This document shows positions 50,701 to 60,815 of a DNA stretch of 64,000 nt, in pieces. The notes beneath the pieces were generated by a model. The model was not told where the DNA came from and searched no databases. It worked only from the letters and a program-made list of their open reading frames with translations. The first letter of the stretch is position 1, and every line of letters begins with the position of its first letter. The stretch is from Jacaranda mimosifolia (taxonomy: Eukaryota; Streptophyta; Magnoliopsida; Lamiales; Bignoniaceae): positions 33,500,760 to 33,564,759 of the forward strand of contig CM032127.1 in the NCBI GenBank assembly GCA_018894105.1, given 5' to 3'. A program made the position numbers and the translations under genes.

Positions 50701-53700
50701 GGTACGGCAAGAGCAAGACCAATGAACTGAATTCCGAAGATAGGAAGCTGGTCTTCATTGATCTCATCCTCAGAGGAAGAGTCTGCTTCAGAAACATCTT
50801 CTAGGGCAAACAACGTCTTTTCAGAGGGCTCGTCCTCCTCAGAAAAGAGTGATTCCAGATCCTCATTCTCAAGATCACACTGGGTTAGCTGGAACACCTG
50901 TTTGAGTATCTTGTCCCTTTTCTTGTTAGGACAATTCCTAGCCCAGTGACCTTGCTTATGGCAAATATGGCACCTGTCTCCTTTTTTCTTTGAGAACTTT
51001 TTCCTGAAATATCTCCTTCTCCTCCTGGGTCTCCATTGTTGGTGGTGAAAATCACGATGCTTTTTGAATCTTTTGTGATGCTTATGAGACTTTTCTGGGC
51101 ACTGGCATTTTTCTGTCTTGCATTTAATCTGAAGATCCTTCCTGTCACATTCCTTTGAAAATTTTCTTCCTGTCTCCTGGAACTCCTTAAAGAATTTCCA
51201 ATTATTGCATAACTTTTCCAGGGCCTTGAAGACGAATTGATAGATTTCTCCAAGAGAGGCATTCTCCAGTGTTCGTCCTCTCATCTCAATTAATCTTAGG
51301 GCTTCACGACCAAGTGACTCAGGAATGGAATTGATATAGGCTTGCTTCAGATTTGGATTGTCCATGCCGCCAAGAATATAGAACTTTTGAGACATCCGTT
51401 GGAAATGCTTCTCCAGGTCCTTTCTTTCAAAAGAACAGCATTTCATTTTGAAGAACTCTTCCCGTGCAACATCAATATTGTTTTCATGTCTGCCCAGAAA
51501 CTCAATATAAATAGTACTCATAAAAGTTTCAATATTTGGTGAGTTTCTGGCCTGGATCTGTCTGTACTCTCCAAGAGCATACCACCATTCTTTCAAGGTA
51601 CCAGTCATTCTAGCAGTAAAACCATTTATAACATTGGTAAGATCAGCACCTGGTTTTTGAAGTTCTGTAACACACCAAGACATCATTTCATGAATTCTAT
51701 CCTTCCACTGAGAAGGAGGGATATCATCAAATGAGAACAGATGTCCTGAATTGCTAGAATAAGAATAAGTTGGTGGAGGGTTTCTCTGTTGTCCTTGTTG
51801 ACTGGTCTCTGGTTCATCATCAACAACTGGCTCTTGTGGAGTATCTGGAGTTCTTTCTTCTGGAGGTTGATTCATAAAAAGTAACGGGATGTCTTCTGAG
51901 AGTTCCTCTGTATCACTGATATCTTCTGTCACAAAAACTGGCCATGGTCTGTTTGGCTTGTTGTCTTCATGGTCAGCAGCCTTCTTAAGATAATCTGTGA
52001 TTGGATTTGAACTAGAGGAATTCTGCATCATGAACTGTGATGGCTTTGGCTGTGTAGGCTCAGCTATGCTCAATGCTGTAGAGGAAGAGGTTTGAGGATT
52101 GCTTTTCTTTTTATATTCCTCCGGAGAAAAGAATGAAGATGAGTCTCCAAACATCTTTTTGAAATTGTCCAGCCCATGAAGTGGTTGTGAAGCTACAGGA
52201 TAAGAAGACACTGCAGGTTGGGGTGTGCTCCAAATAGAGTCTCTCTGGTACTGTTCTTCAAGAGACTTTAGTTGGGTCTTAAGTGTCCTGATCTCCTGTT
52301 CTTTATGGCCGAATGGCTGTGAGGCTTGGAGAAGTCTCATGATCTCATTGTGCACCAGGTCTATTCTCTCCTTCAGGGCTTGAATTGTTGCTGACAGCTG
52401 GTTGTCTATCTTTGCTTCAATCCTCTCCTGGCTTTTTACAATTTTCTGCAGCATATGATTTTGGACCACTGCATTTTCTGACTGCCAGTTGAGGGTTGCT
52501 TCAGCAGCTGAAACTTCCATCGTTGATCCATCTGACCTTCTTGTTGTAGGATTCCTAACCTTCCAAGAGTGATTATACTCGGGAGTTTGAATTTCCTTAG
52601 GAGGATAATTCAACTGTTGAAAGGAAGAGGAAGTAGGACCAAACATCATGATCTGACTGGGGATTGGATCTTCATCCAAACAATCATGTGAGGGTAACAA
52701 AGGAATATAATCATCATCATCATCCTTGTAGTATTCCTCATCATCGCTGTCTTCATATCCCTTTTGAACTCCCCATCCAGTATGTGTTGTTGGCCACGGT
52801 GATGGAGGCGGTGGAGTATATTTGACCAAGTAGTCAAATTTGCCTGAAGGTTGTCCCAACGTATCTACAAAAGGATCATCCCTAGACAATCTTGATGGTC
52901 TTTGTCTAGGAGCTTCAGGGACTTCTGGTGGTGCATAAATAGGACTGCCACATCCATCGAATCCATAGATTGTCATCTTAGGACCAATAGAATAGGCAGG
53001 ATTGAAACAGCTAGGTATCCCGGTCTTTTCTTTCTGCTTCTGGAACTTGATTTCTACTGTTCCGTCCTTGTTTTTGTGAAAGGATGGTTCAGTAGACTGG
53101 ATTGGCTTTGAATCCCTGGACGCTTGGTGAGTTTGTTCATAGGCCGTAATCCAAGATTCAGGGATCAACTTCTGCAATTCTTCTTTAGGTAATTGTCTGG
53201 GGACATACGTACAGCTGGGAATATGGTCAGTGTCCACAGAAATTAACAAGGCTTCATTAGTCTCCTGAGGATACGCAAAATCAATTGAATGATTTTGAAT
53301 CCTGTACACCATTTGATAGTGAAGGGTTGCAGAATAAGTTGTAGCCGTAGGGACTGCTCCACAGATCTGAATTTGGAGCTTCAGTGCAGACTGTAAACAT
53401 GGATCTGATATTGGCAGGTTGAAATTAGGAAACATCGTTACAAGGACTGTTCCCGAATTCAACGTTGTTTGAACTGTGCCAATACATGCATGCTGAGAGT
53501 CAGAATACCGGGTATCCAACAGAGCAATTCTAGCCGTGGTAGGTAAACCTTTTCTTCCATGAAGGGTAAGAGCAAACCTTATGGCTCCAAAATGGATATG
53601 AGTATATCCTTCTGAAAGCCATAACCTTGGTAAGTGAGACGGTAACTCAATAGAAACCATCTGCTCCTTTTCTGTAGCTGGTAAAAAGTGTTGATCAAAA

Positions 53701-53972
53701 GCAGAGGCTTGGACATACTCCTTAACCTGAACTTTAGAAGGAGTAATAAGGCTTTTAACGGTTTTGGTGAAGGAAGATCTAGGTTTTGTGAAAGCATTAT
53801 AAGGGTTAATGAGTGGCAAATTGGTTAATGGAACCTTTTCATTATCTGGGAGATAGGTTACTTCATAAAGGGAATCTATCTTAGAAGCATCTGATTTACG
53901 GAAACTGGGACTTGGAACAAGGGAAGAGGAAGATGAAGTAGAAGTAGCTGGCCTTGGTAGTAAACTATCCAT
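47724..53972 (-). CDS. M3: intact single-ORF pararetrovirus polyprotein, 2082 aa
   Basis: This is the only unbroken full-length viral frame in the window, ATG 53972 to stop 47724-47726. The start adjoins the primer site; in-frame upstream codons lack a better ATG. Domains: 30K-type movement protein (about 80-290; Asp153 in the LLDTR motif) for plasmodesmal transport; acidic linker (405-425); coiled coil (499-578); capsid region (745-960); Arg/Lys-rich stretch (about 965-1000); CCHC knuckle C1001-C1004-H1009-C1014; retropepsin-like protease DTGAS (Asp1113), expected to cleave the polyprotein; RT (about 1285-1470, YIDD 1426-1429); RNase H (Asp1574, Glu1615, Asp1640, Asp1686); C-terminal domain (about 1695-2082) of unknown function. 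Missense differences from the other copies include Ser for Tyr shortly after Asp153 and Leu for Pro after Asp1640, whose effects I cannot judge. There is no integrase. Activity is not shown by sequence alone. Confidence 0.93.
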   Translation of the reverse strand: MDSLLPRPATSTSSSSSLVPSPSFRKSDASKIDSLYEVTYLPDNEKVPLTNLPLINPYNAFTKPRSSFTKTVKSLITPSKVQVKEYVQASAFDQHFLPATEKEQMVSIELPSHLPRLWLSEGYTHIHFGAIRFALTLHGRKGLPTTARIALLDTRYSDSQHACIGTVQTTLNSGTVLVTMFPNFNLPISDPCLQSALKLQIQICGAVPTATTYSATLHYQMVYRIQNHSIDFAYPQETNEALLISVDTDHIPSCTYVPRQLPKEELQKLIPESWITAYEQTHQASRDSKPIQSTEPSFHKNKDGTVEIKFQKQKEKTGIPSCFNPAYSIGPKMTIYGFDGCGSPIYAPPEVPEAPRQRPSRLSRDDPFVDTLGQPSGKFDYLVKYTPPPPSPWPTTHTGWGVQKGYEDSDDEEYYKDDDDDYIPLLPSHDCLDEDPIPSQIMMFGPTSSSFQQLNYPPKEIQTPEYNHSWKVRNPTTRRSDGSTMEVSAAEATLNWQSENAVVQNHMLQKIVKSQERIEAKIDNQLSATIQALKERIDLVHNEIMRLLQASQPFGHKEQEIRTLKTQLKSLEEQYQRDSIWSTPQPAVSSYPVASQPLHGLDNFKKMFGDSSSFFSPEEYKKKSNPQTSSSTALSIAEPTQPKPSQFMMQNSSSSNPITDYLKKAADHEDNKPNRPWPVFVTEDISDTEELSEDIPLLFMNQPPEERTPDTPQEPVVDDEPETSQQGQQRNPPPTYSYSSNSGHLFSFDDIPPSQWKDRIHEMMSWCVTELQKPGADLTNVINGFTARMTGTLKEWWYALGEYRQIQARNSPNIETFMSTIYIEFLGRHENNIDVAREEFFKMKCCSFERKDLEKHFQRMSQKFYILGGMDNPNLKQAYINSIPESLGREALRLIEMRGRTLENASLGEIYQFVFKALEKLCNNWKFFKEFQETGRKFSKECDRKDLQIKCKTEKCQCPEKSHKHHKRFKKHRDFHHQQWRPRRRRRYFRKKFSKKKGDRCHICHKQGHWARNCPNKKRDKILKQVFQLTQCDLENEDLESLFSEEDEPSEKTLFALEDVSEADSSSEDEINEDQLPIFGIQFIGLALAVPFVQVQIIPQKYDNPITLVGLIDTGASKSILNPRVLPASFWKKYHEVFQVANSENLTIELISKPVKIQFFPELSITHKFLGSSLPKQDIVIGFDIIKQLWEKKVIPKSEGLRFKSYFLPYIKPHYNMSFQTESITDVHTLLIRDCCAESHSDFIHKCTNPLWKNSEFSVQLPFKKDVNINPAKASHPGMPPEQLELATRELAQLRDEGLIEDTNSPWASQAFYVNKRSEQARGKMRLVINYKPLNYFLADEKFPLQNRNCLFSNLTKANVFSKFDLKAGFWQIGIHPEDRYKTAFCIPNAHFQWTVIPFGLKTAPSLFQKAMVKIFEPLFPNALVYIDDILLFSEDMQTHFFLLHKFGDLVRQYGIMLSEKKMTIAQSEIEFLGMFIKDGQYSLQPHIATELLKFPDDLESKQHIQQFLGVINYAADFIPRLASIIRPLQDMLKKNPPQWSHAQRKAVQSIKAVIQKLPPLQIPSDGKRILQTDASDSFWAAVLIEEKEGKRKVCGFKSGSFKLAEQHYHSTYKEILAVKKGIEKFQFHLIGHHFLVEMDMTAFLKMLSFKPHTIPPKQLLRWAEWFSQYSFTVNHIKGKNNVLADLLSRPKFFEIPRRHIPIICMFSPAPPPKIPTFYDFPLDSLPPELFDLIKTKTLKSRAKEFMLKYQSLTVRKTGLHTFGGLGFHPDYPFFTLFSVSNPFHLMFSKELICMLWYMLEQWKIAVEFPIEQSIRWIAELHSGWFDDFDDNPCARSFLEWFYLLSIWMKLFKVIQIKQVGRTEPGVSLVFILSRQSSPHIHNLPYFYSVQEYGVFPYFLNKEFFEHGSEIREFQRKMAENNSIVPPQIWPRFEEDAPWEQMPIDYAIQLQNDARAYFEQFYTEYNRTTPEHMWGSSKAYFKTHWNSLSHNKSSQGVAATVPCSFPVVSTLAPTIPTSSDKGKEKVIEQDDMMESQDPYELESQWMEKAGITVDLNNPLSQTPPQNTSRVVFGPFPAGFLTE

Positions 53973-53985
53973 GGCTCCGATACCA
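53969..53985 (-). other. Primer binding site, M3
   Basis: Reads TGGTATCGGAGCC then ATGG on the - strand. It has the G variant at the eighth base, one mismatch to the plant initiator tRNA-Met complement. Confidence 0.85.
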
Positions 53986-54579
53986 ACTGGAAGTCGGTAT
54001 CTTAGCAAGGTATGACGTCCGCCGGGAAAGGCCTCAACTGTGGGCAACAAGGGCGTGTCCTTTTATGCTAAGACACATACTCTGTTAGGATCATGGTCAA
54101 GAATAGAGAACTCAAAGAAGCCAGAAAACTAAACTTAGAGAAGGAAAATTAAAACCTTTTCTGATGCAGAGGATCCTATTAAAGGCAACTGCAGAGCATA
54201 CTTAAGTTTTAAAAGTTCGAAGAGGATCCTATTAAAGGCAACTGTAGAGCATACTTAAGTTTTAAAAGTTCGAAGATGGTAGCGGAATAGTAAACGAAAC
54301 TGGAAATAGTAAAGGAAACAAGAGATGCTTAAAAGATGATTTTATTTTTCTCCCCACTCAATCTGCTTACAAACTGAAAACTCATCCCTTTATATAGAGG
54401 GAGGTTTGACAAGCGACAAACTAAAATAATTACAGTACAGGACTTATCTGACTCACTCGACAACAAGTACAATAATTAAAAACAACTTTAAACAAGATAA
54501 AAAGCAAAACCCAATAATACAAACAAACGACAAACCAAACAAAGCAAAAGCAAACTGAAAGCTGTAAAGACGCTAGCTT
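53973..54579 (-). promoter_or_regulatory. Intergenic region between M4 and M3: poly(A) for M4, promoter and leader for M3
   Basis: This 607-bp region has the TATA box at 54389-54396 and AATAAA at 54341-54346 (- strand). The leader carries a 53-bp tandem duplication (54171-54276), different from the one in P2/P3, and the 1-bp deletion shared with the M2 leader. The core promoter sequence is unchanged. Confidence 0.82.
54171..54276 (-). repeat. 53-bp tandem duplication in M3 leader
   Basis: GGATCCTATTAAAGG to TTCGAAGA (+ strand) occurs at 54171-54223 and again at 54224-54276, with about one difference (GCAGAG versus GTAGAG). It is not present in any other leader in the window. Confidence 0.95.
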
Positions 54580-57500
54580 TTATTTAGTCAAAAAGCCAGC
54601 AGGAAATGGGCCAAACACCACGCGTGATGTGTTCTGTGGTGGAGTCTGACTCAACGGATTGTTAAGGTCAACAGTAATCCCAGCTTTTTCCATCCATTGT
54701 GATTCCAGCTCATAAGGGTCCTGTGATTCCATCATATCGTCTTGTTCAATCACCTTTTCCTTACCCTTATCTGATGAAGTAGGAATCGTTGGGGCGAGTG
54801 TAGAAACAACTGGAAACGAGCATGGGACAGTAGCAGCAACACCCTGGGAAGACTTATTATGAGAAAGTGAATTCCAATGTGTCTTGAAATAAGCCTTCGA
54901 AGACCCCCACATATGTTCTGGGGTAGTCCTATTGTACTCTGTATAAAACTGCTCAAAGTAAGCTCTGGCATCATTTTGCAGCTGTATAGCATAGTCAATA
55001 GGCATTTGTTCCCATGGAGCATCCTCTTCAAATCTGGGCCATATCTGAGGTGGAACAATAGAATTATTCTCTGCCATTTTCCTTTGAAATTCTCTAATCT
55101 CACTTCCATGTTCAAAAAACTCTTTGTTGAGGAAATACGGAAAAACACCATATTCTTGAACTGAGTAAAAATATGGTAAGTTATGGATGTGAGGAGAACT
55201 TTGTCTTGAAAGGATGAAAACAAGAGAGACTCCTGGTTCAGTTCTTCCAACCTGTTTAATTTGAATAACTTTGAATAATTTCATCCAAATTGATAATGGA
55301 TAAAACCATTCAAGAAATGATCTGGCACAGGGATTATCATCGAAATCATCAAACCATCCGCTGTATAACTCTGCTATCCATCTGATAGATTGTTCAATAG
55401 GAAATTCCACAGCAATCTTCCATTGTTCAAGCATATACCAAAGCATGCAAATAAGTTCTTTGGAAAACATGAGATGAAAAGGATTGGATACGCTGAACAA
55501 GGTGAAGAATGGATAGTCTGGATGGAAACCTAAACCACCAAAAGTGTGAAGTCCAGTTTTTCTAACAGTAAGGGATTGGTATTTTAACATGAATTCCTTA
55601 GCTCTGGACTTAAGAGTTTTGGTTTTGATTAGGTCAAACAACTCTGGAGGAAGACTGTCAAGAGGGAAGTCATAAAAGGTAGGGATTTTTGGAGGTGGTG
55701 CTGGAGAAAACATGCAAATGATGGGAATATGTCTTCTGGGTATTTCAAAGAATTTAGGCCTGGAAAGTAGATCAGCAAGGACATTATTCTTCCCTTTGAT
55801 ATGGTTGACAGTGAAAGAGTACTGAGAAAACCATTCCGCCCATCTGAGTAATTGCTTAGGAGGAATAGTATGAGGCTTGAAACTCAGCATTTTAGGGAAG
55901 GCAGTCATGTCCATTTCCACAAAGAAATGATGGCCGATAAGATGAAATTGGAACTTTTCAATACCTTTCTTTACCGCCAAAATCTCCTTGTAAGTTGAGT
56001 GGTAGTGTTGTTCTGCAAGCTTGAAAGAACCACTTTTGAAACCACACACTTTTCTCTTTCCTTCCTTTTCTTCAATGAGAACTGCAGCCCAGAATGAATC
56101 ACTAGCATCTGTCTGAAGAATCCTTTTCCCATCTGAAGGAATTTGTAATGGAGGAAGCTTTTGAATGACCGCTTTAATGGATTGAACTGCTTTCCTCTGA
56201 GCATGAGACCATTGTGGAGGATTTTTCTTAAGCATATCCTGTAGTGGTCTGATGATTGATGCTAGTCTGGGAATGAAATCAGCAGCATAGTTGATTACTC
56301 CAAGAAACTGTTGAATGTGCTGCTTGGATTCCAAATCGTCTGGGAATTTGAGAAGCTCAGTGGCAATATGAGGTTGTAAGGAATATTGTCCATCCTTGAT
56401 AAACATTCCCAAGAACTCTATTTCACTTTGTGCGATGGTCATCTTCTTTTCTGAGAGCATTATTCCATACTGTCTTACAAGGTCCCCAAATTTATGCAGA
56501 AGAAATAAGTGTGTCTGCATATCTTCAGAAAACAGCAAGATATCATCAATGTAAACCAACGCATTTGGGAACAAAGGCTCAAAGATTTTAACCATAGCCT
56601 TCTGGAATAATGATGGAGCTGTTTTTAAACCAAAAGGAATGACCGTCCATTGGAAATGAGCATTTGGGATACAGAATGCAGTCTTGTACCGATCTTCTGG
56701 ATGGATGCCTATCTGCCAAAACCCTGCTTTTAAGTCAAACTTTGAGAATACATTGGCTTTGGTCAGATTTGAAAACAGGCAATTCCGATTCTGTAACGGG
56801 AACTTCTCATCAGCAAGAAAGTAGTTAAGGGGCTTGTAATTAATAACCAGTCTCATCTTTCCCCTCGCCTGTTCAGATCTCTTATTTACATAGAATGCCT
56901 GACTAGCCCATGGAGAATTGGTATCTTCAATAAGTCCTTCATCACGGAGCTGAGCTAATTCTCTGGTTGCTAGTTCAAGTTGTTCTGGAGGCATTCCTGG
57001 ATGACTGGCTTTTGTAGGGTTTATATTTACATCTTTTTTAAAAGGAAGCTGTACAAAAAACTCTGAATTTTTCCAAAGGGGATTTGTGCATTTATGAATG
57101 AAATCAGAGTGGGATTCTGCACAACAATCTCTAATTAAAAGGGTATGTACATCAGTAATGGACTCAGTTTGGAAAGACATATTGTAATGAGGTTTGATGT
57201 AGGGAAGAAAATAAGACTTAAATCTAAGACCTTCAGATTTAGGTATTACTTTCTTTTCCCAAAGCTGTTTAATGATATCAAACCCTATCACAATATCTTG
57301 TTTAGGCAAAGAGGAACCAAGGAATTTGTGAGTGATGGAAAGTTCTGGGAAAAATTGTATCTTAACAGGCTTGCTAATCAGTTCTATTGTTAGATTCTCA
57401 CTGTTAGCAACCTGAAAGACTTCATGATATTTTTTCCAGAAAGAGGCAGGTAAAACTCTAGGGTTGAGGATAGATTTGGATGCCCCTGTATCAATAAGAC

Positions 57501-59301
57501 CAACCAGAGTAATAGGGTTGTCATATTTCTGAGGAATAATTTGTACCTGCACAAATGGTACGGCAAGAGCAAGACCAATGAACTGAATTCCGAAGATAGG
57601 AAGCTGGTCTTCATTGATCTCATCCTCACAGGAAGAGTCTGCTTCAGAAACATCTTCTAGGGCAAACAACGTCTTTTCAGAGGGCTCGTCCTCCTCAGAA
57701 AAGAGTGATTCCAGATCCTCATTCTCAAGATCACACTGGGTTAGCTGGAACACCTGTTTGAGTATCTTGTCCCTTTTCTTGTTAGGACAATTCCTAGCCC
57801 AGTGACCTTGCTTATGGCAAATATGGCACCTGTCTCCTTTTTTCTTTGAGAACTTTCTCCTGAAATATCTCCTTCTCCTCCTGGGTCTCCATTGTTGGTG
57901 GTGAAAATCACGATGCTTTTTGAATCTTTTGTGATGCTTATGAGACTTTTCTGGGCACTGGCATTTTTCTGTCTTGCATTTAATCTGAAGATCCTTCCTG
58001 TCACATTCCTTTGAAAATTTTCTTCCTGTCTCCTGGAACTCCTTAAAGAATTTCCAATTATTGCATAACTTTTCCAGGGCCTTGAAGACGAATTGATAGA
58101 TTTCTCCAAGAGAGGCATTCTCCAGTGTTCGTCTTCTCATCTCAATTAATCTTAGGGCTTCACGACCAAGTGACTCAGGAATGGAATTGATATAGGCTTG
58201 CTTCAGATTTGGATTGTCCATGCCGCCAAGAATATAGAACTTTTGAGACATCCGTTGGAAATGCTTCTCCAGGTCCTTTCTTTCAAAAGAACAGCATTTC
58301 ATTTTGAAGAACTCTTCCCGTGCAACATCAATATTATTTTCATGTCTGCCCAGAAACTCAATATAAATAGTACTCATAAAAGTTTCAATATTTGGTGAGT
58401 TTCTGGCCTGGATCTGTCTGTACTCTCCAAGAGCATACCACCATTCTTTCAAGGTACCAGTCATTCTAGCAGTAAAACCATTTATAACATTGGTAAGATC
58501 AGCACCTGGTTTTTGAAGTTCTGTAACACACCAAGACATCATTTCATGAATTCTATCCTTCCACTGAGAAGGAGGGATATCATCAAATGAGAACAGATGT
58601 CCTGAATTGCTAGAATAAGAATAAGTTGGTGGAGGGTTTCTCTGTTGTCCTTGTTGACTGGTCTCTGGTTCATCATCAACAACTGGCTCTTGTGGAGTAT
58701 CTGGAGTTCTTTCTTCTGGAGGTTGATTCATAAAAAGTAACGGGATGTCTTCTGAGAGTTCCTCTGTATCACTGATATCTTCTGTCACAAAAACTGGCCA
58801 TGGTCTGTTTGGCTTGTTGTCTTCATGGTCAGCAGCCTTCTTAAGATAATCTGTGATTGGATTTGAACTAGAGGAATTCTGCATCATGAACTGTGATGGC
58901 TTTGGCTGTGTAGGCTCAGCTATGCTCAATGCTGTAGAGAAAGAGGTTTGAGGATTGCTTTTCTTTTTATATTCCTCCGGAGAAAAGAATGAAGATGAGT
59001 CTCCAAACATCTTTTTGAAATTGTCCAGCCCATGAAGTGGTTGTGAAGCTACAGGATAAGAAGACACTGCAGGTTGGGGTGTGCTCCAAATAGAGTCTCT
59101 CTGGTACTGTTCTTCAAGAGACTTTAGTTGGGTCTTAAGTGTCCTGATCTCCTGTTCTTTATGGCTGAATGGTTGTGAGGCTTGGAGAAGTCTCATGATC
59201 TCATTGTGCACCAGGTCTATTCTCTCCTTCAGGGCTTGAATTGTTGCTGACAGCTGGTTGTCTATCTTTGCTTCAATCCTCTCCTGGCTTTTTACAATTT
59301 T
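54580..59301 (-). pseudogene. M4: 5'-truncated polyprotein (coiled coil to C-terminus) at the host border
   Basis: Viral coding sequence is open from the host junction (59301, inside the coiled coil) to the stop at 54580-54582, about 1570 codons, with complete knuckle, DTGAS, YIDD and RNase H residues. The movement protein and viral start are missing. By chance the frame continues into the flank to an ATG at 59406, giving a 1608-codon chimeric ORF whose first 35 or so residues are host-derived, low-complexity and rich in Phe, Ile and Lys. The last residue is Lys instead of Glu. No viral promoter precedes it. Confidence 0.9.
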
Positions 59302-60077
59302 AAAAAAAATAAAAAAAAATGAAAAAGTAATCTGCTGAATATTTTTCCTATTTACTCTTATTCCATTTAATTTATAACTTAACTTTAAATTTGTTTTGAT
59401 TTGCATTCATGATCCAAATTTACTCTATTTTGAAATATAAATTATAATTTATCAAAAACCTAAAGCTTATATTAAAAATATTAATTTGTATATATTTACT
59501 GAATATTGTGAAATTATAAGATGCAGTCTTAAGCATTTATAATATTTTATCAATAACTATTAGCTTAAGTCCATTCACACTTATAATTCAAATAATATAG
59601 TGACATATATTAGAACTCTTTTGTATAATTTAAAAATGAGCACATGCATAATACATATTCAAATAATATAATATTAGATCGTATTTGCCCTCAAATCATC
59701 TTTTTGAAATAGTATTTTATTCATATAACTATATATCTAAATATTATCTATTTTATATTTTTAAGCCAATTGTTTTGCCACAAATAAAGTTTATAATGTT
59801 CTCGGATGCACTAAATGTCAAGTTTTTTCTCTGATATGTCTAACTAACTGGGGATAATGATATGTTTTTCTTTGTTTCATAATAATTGTTTAAGTCATTC
59901 ATTTATCAAGGATCAGAGTATGAAAAATATGAGGCCTAATATTTTAGGTTTTGAGTTTTATTTAATTACTAAGTGAATACATTTAGAAATTGTGTTATCT
60001 ATTGTATTAATATGTTATCCAATATATATTATGTCGTCCTATTTCTCAAGTATTTGTTTATTTTTAATGATATCAGT
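59302..60077. other. AT-rich plant flank without a recognisable gene
   Basis: The first 20 bases after the viral border are almost pure A/T (runs of A broken by T). The remainder is strongly AT-rich, with no motif, RNA gene or long ORF I can support. It may be host spacer or the 5' part of the CACTA element that follows; no terminal inverted repeat was seen. Confidence 0.7.
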
Positions 60078-60635
60078 ATGAATAAGAGTTGGATGAATCT
60101 ACCAAGATCAAGTAGAGAATACCATGAAGGATTGAAGCTTTTTTTGGAATTTTCTTTTTCAAATTCAAATGATGAAATTATATTGTGCCCTTATAAAAGT
60201 GTAAAAATGGCTTGTGCAAAAAACGTAAAGTTGTTGAAGCCCATTTACTTTGGGAAGGATTTTTAGATGGATACACTCAATGGGTACTTCATGGAGAGTC
60301 GAACACTACAAGAGGATCTATATCTAATTTATTTGGTAGAATAGATCCATCTAATAACATGCAAGAAATGATATATGATGCATTTGGGATGCAAACAGAT
60401 GGTAACCAACCAGAAGATATGCCAAGAACTGAAGCAAAAAAGCCTTGTGAGGAAGCTGAAAAATTTTCTAAGCTTATGCAAGACGTTGAACAAGAACTTT
60501 ATCCTAGTTGTAGAAAGTTCTCAAAACTTTCTTTGATAGTTAGAATGCTTCAAATAAAGTGTCATGGAAATTGGAGTGATGCTTCATTTACAATGATGTT
60601 GGATTTGTTGAAAGAATCATTTCTAAAGGGTGTGT

Positions 60636-60815
60636 ATTACTATGAGACTCGAAAGATAATGAGAGATTGATGCATGTTGGAATGATTGCATGTTATATTG
60701 GGGTGTGCAACTACCAAAGAATTACTATGAGACTCGAAAGATAATGAGATATTTAAGGTTAAACTATAAGAAAATTGATGCATGTCGAAATGATTGCATA
60801 TTATATTGGGGTGTG
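60636..60815 (+). repeat. Imperfect local duplication inside the transposase pseudogene
   Basis: 60636-60707 and 60721-60815 both start ATTACTATGAGACTCGAAAG and end ATTATATTGGGGTGTG or a close variant. The first copy lacks about 24 internal bases (60750-60773 of the second). The duplication puts a stop at the end of the first copy and disrupts the reading frame. Confidence 0.88.

Larger units (their letters stand above)
1..59301. mobile_element. Endogenous pararetrovirus array (Caulimoviridae, petuvirus-like), 12 copies in two opposed arms
   Basis: The region is built entirely from one viral unit repeated eight times on the + strand and four times on the - strand, at near-identity. The unit encodes movement protein, capsid, zinc knuckle, aspartic protease, reverse transcriptase and RNase H in one frame. 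There is no integrase and there are no LTRs, which is the caulimovirid plan; a single large ORF is the petuvirus arrangement. Comparing undamaged intergenic regions (555 bp) and the intact ORF (6249 bp) gives an inferred circular genome of about 6804 bp. Genus assignment is from gene order only. Such arrays are known to form in plant genomes by illegitimate integration and recombination. Confidence 0.92.
36760..59301 (-). repeat. Minus-strand arm of array: copies M4-M1
   Basis: Four copies read leftwards. M2 and M3 are full length; M1 has lost its 3' half at the inversion; M4 has lost its 5' part at the host border. M2 and M3 share private changes (for example a Lys in the basic stretch before the zinc knuckle, a Ser in the segment after the protease, and a 1-bp leader deletion), so they look like a duplicated pair within this arm. 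Confidence 0.93.

Noticed and set aside
1..59301. Gypsy/Metaviridae LTR retrotransposon array
   Set aside because: RT and RNase H are shared with Metaviridae, but there is no integrase between RNase H and the stop and no LTR pair, and a movement protein precedes the capsid region. These fit Caulimoviridae.
60304..60311. CACTACAA as a CACTA element terminus
   Set aside because: It lies within transposase coding sequence (the NTTRG residues), with no matching inverted copy.
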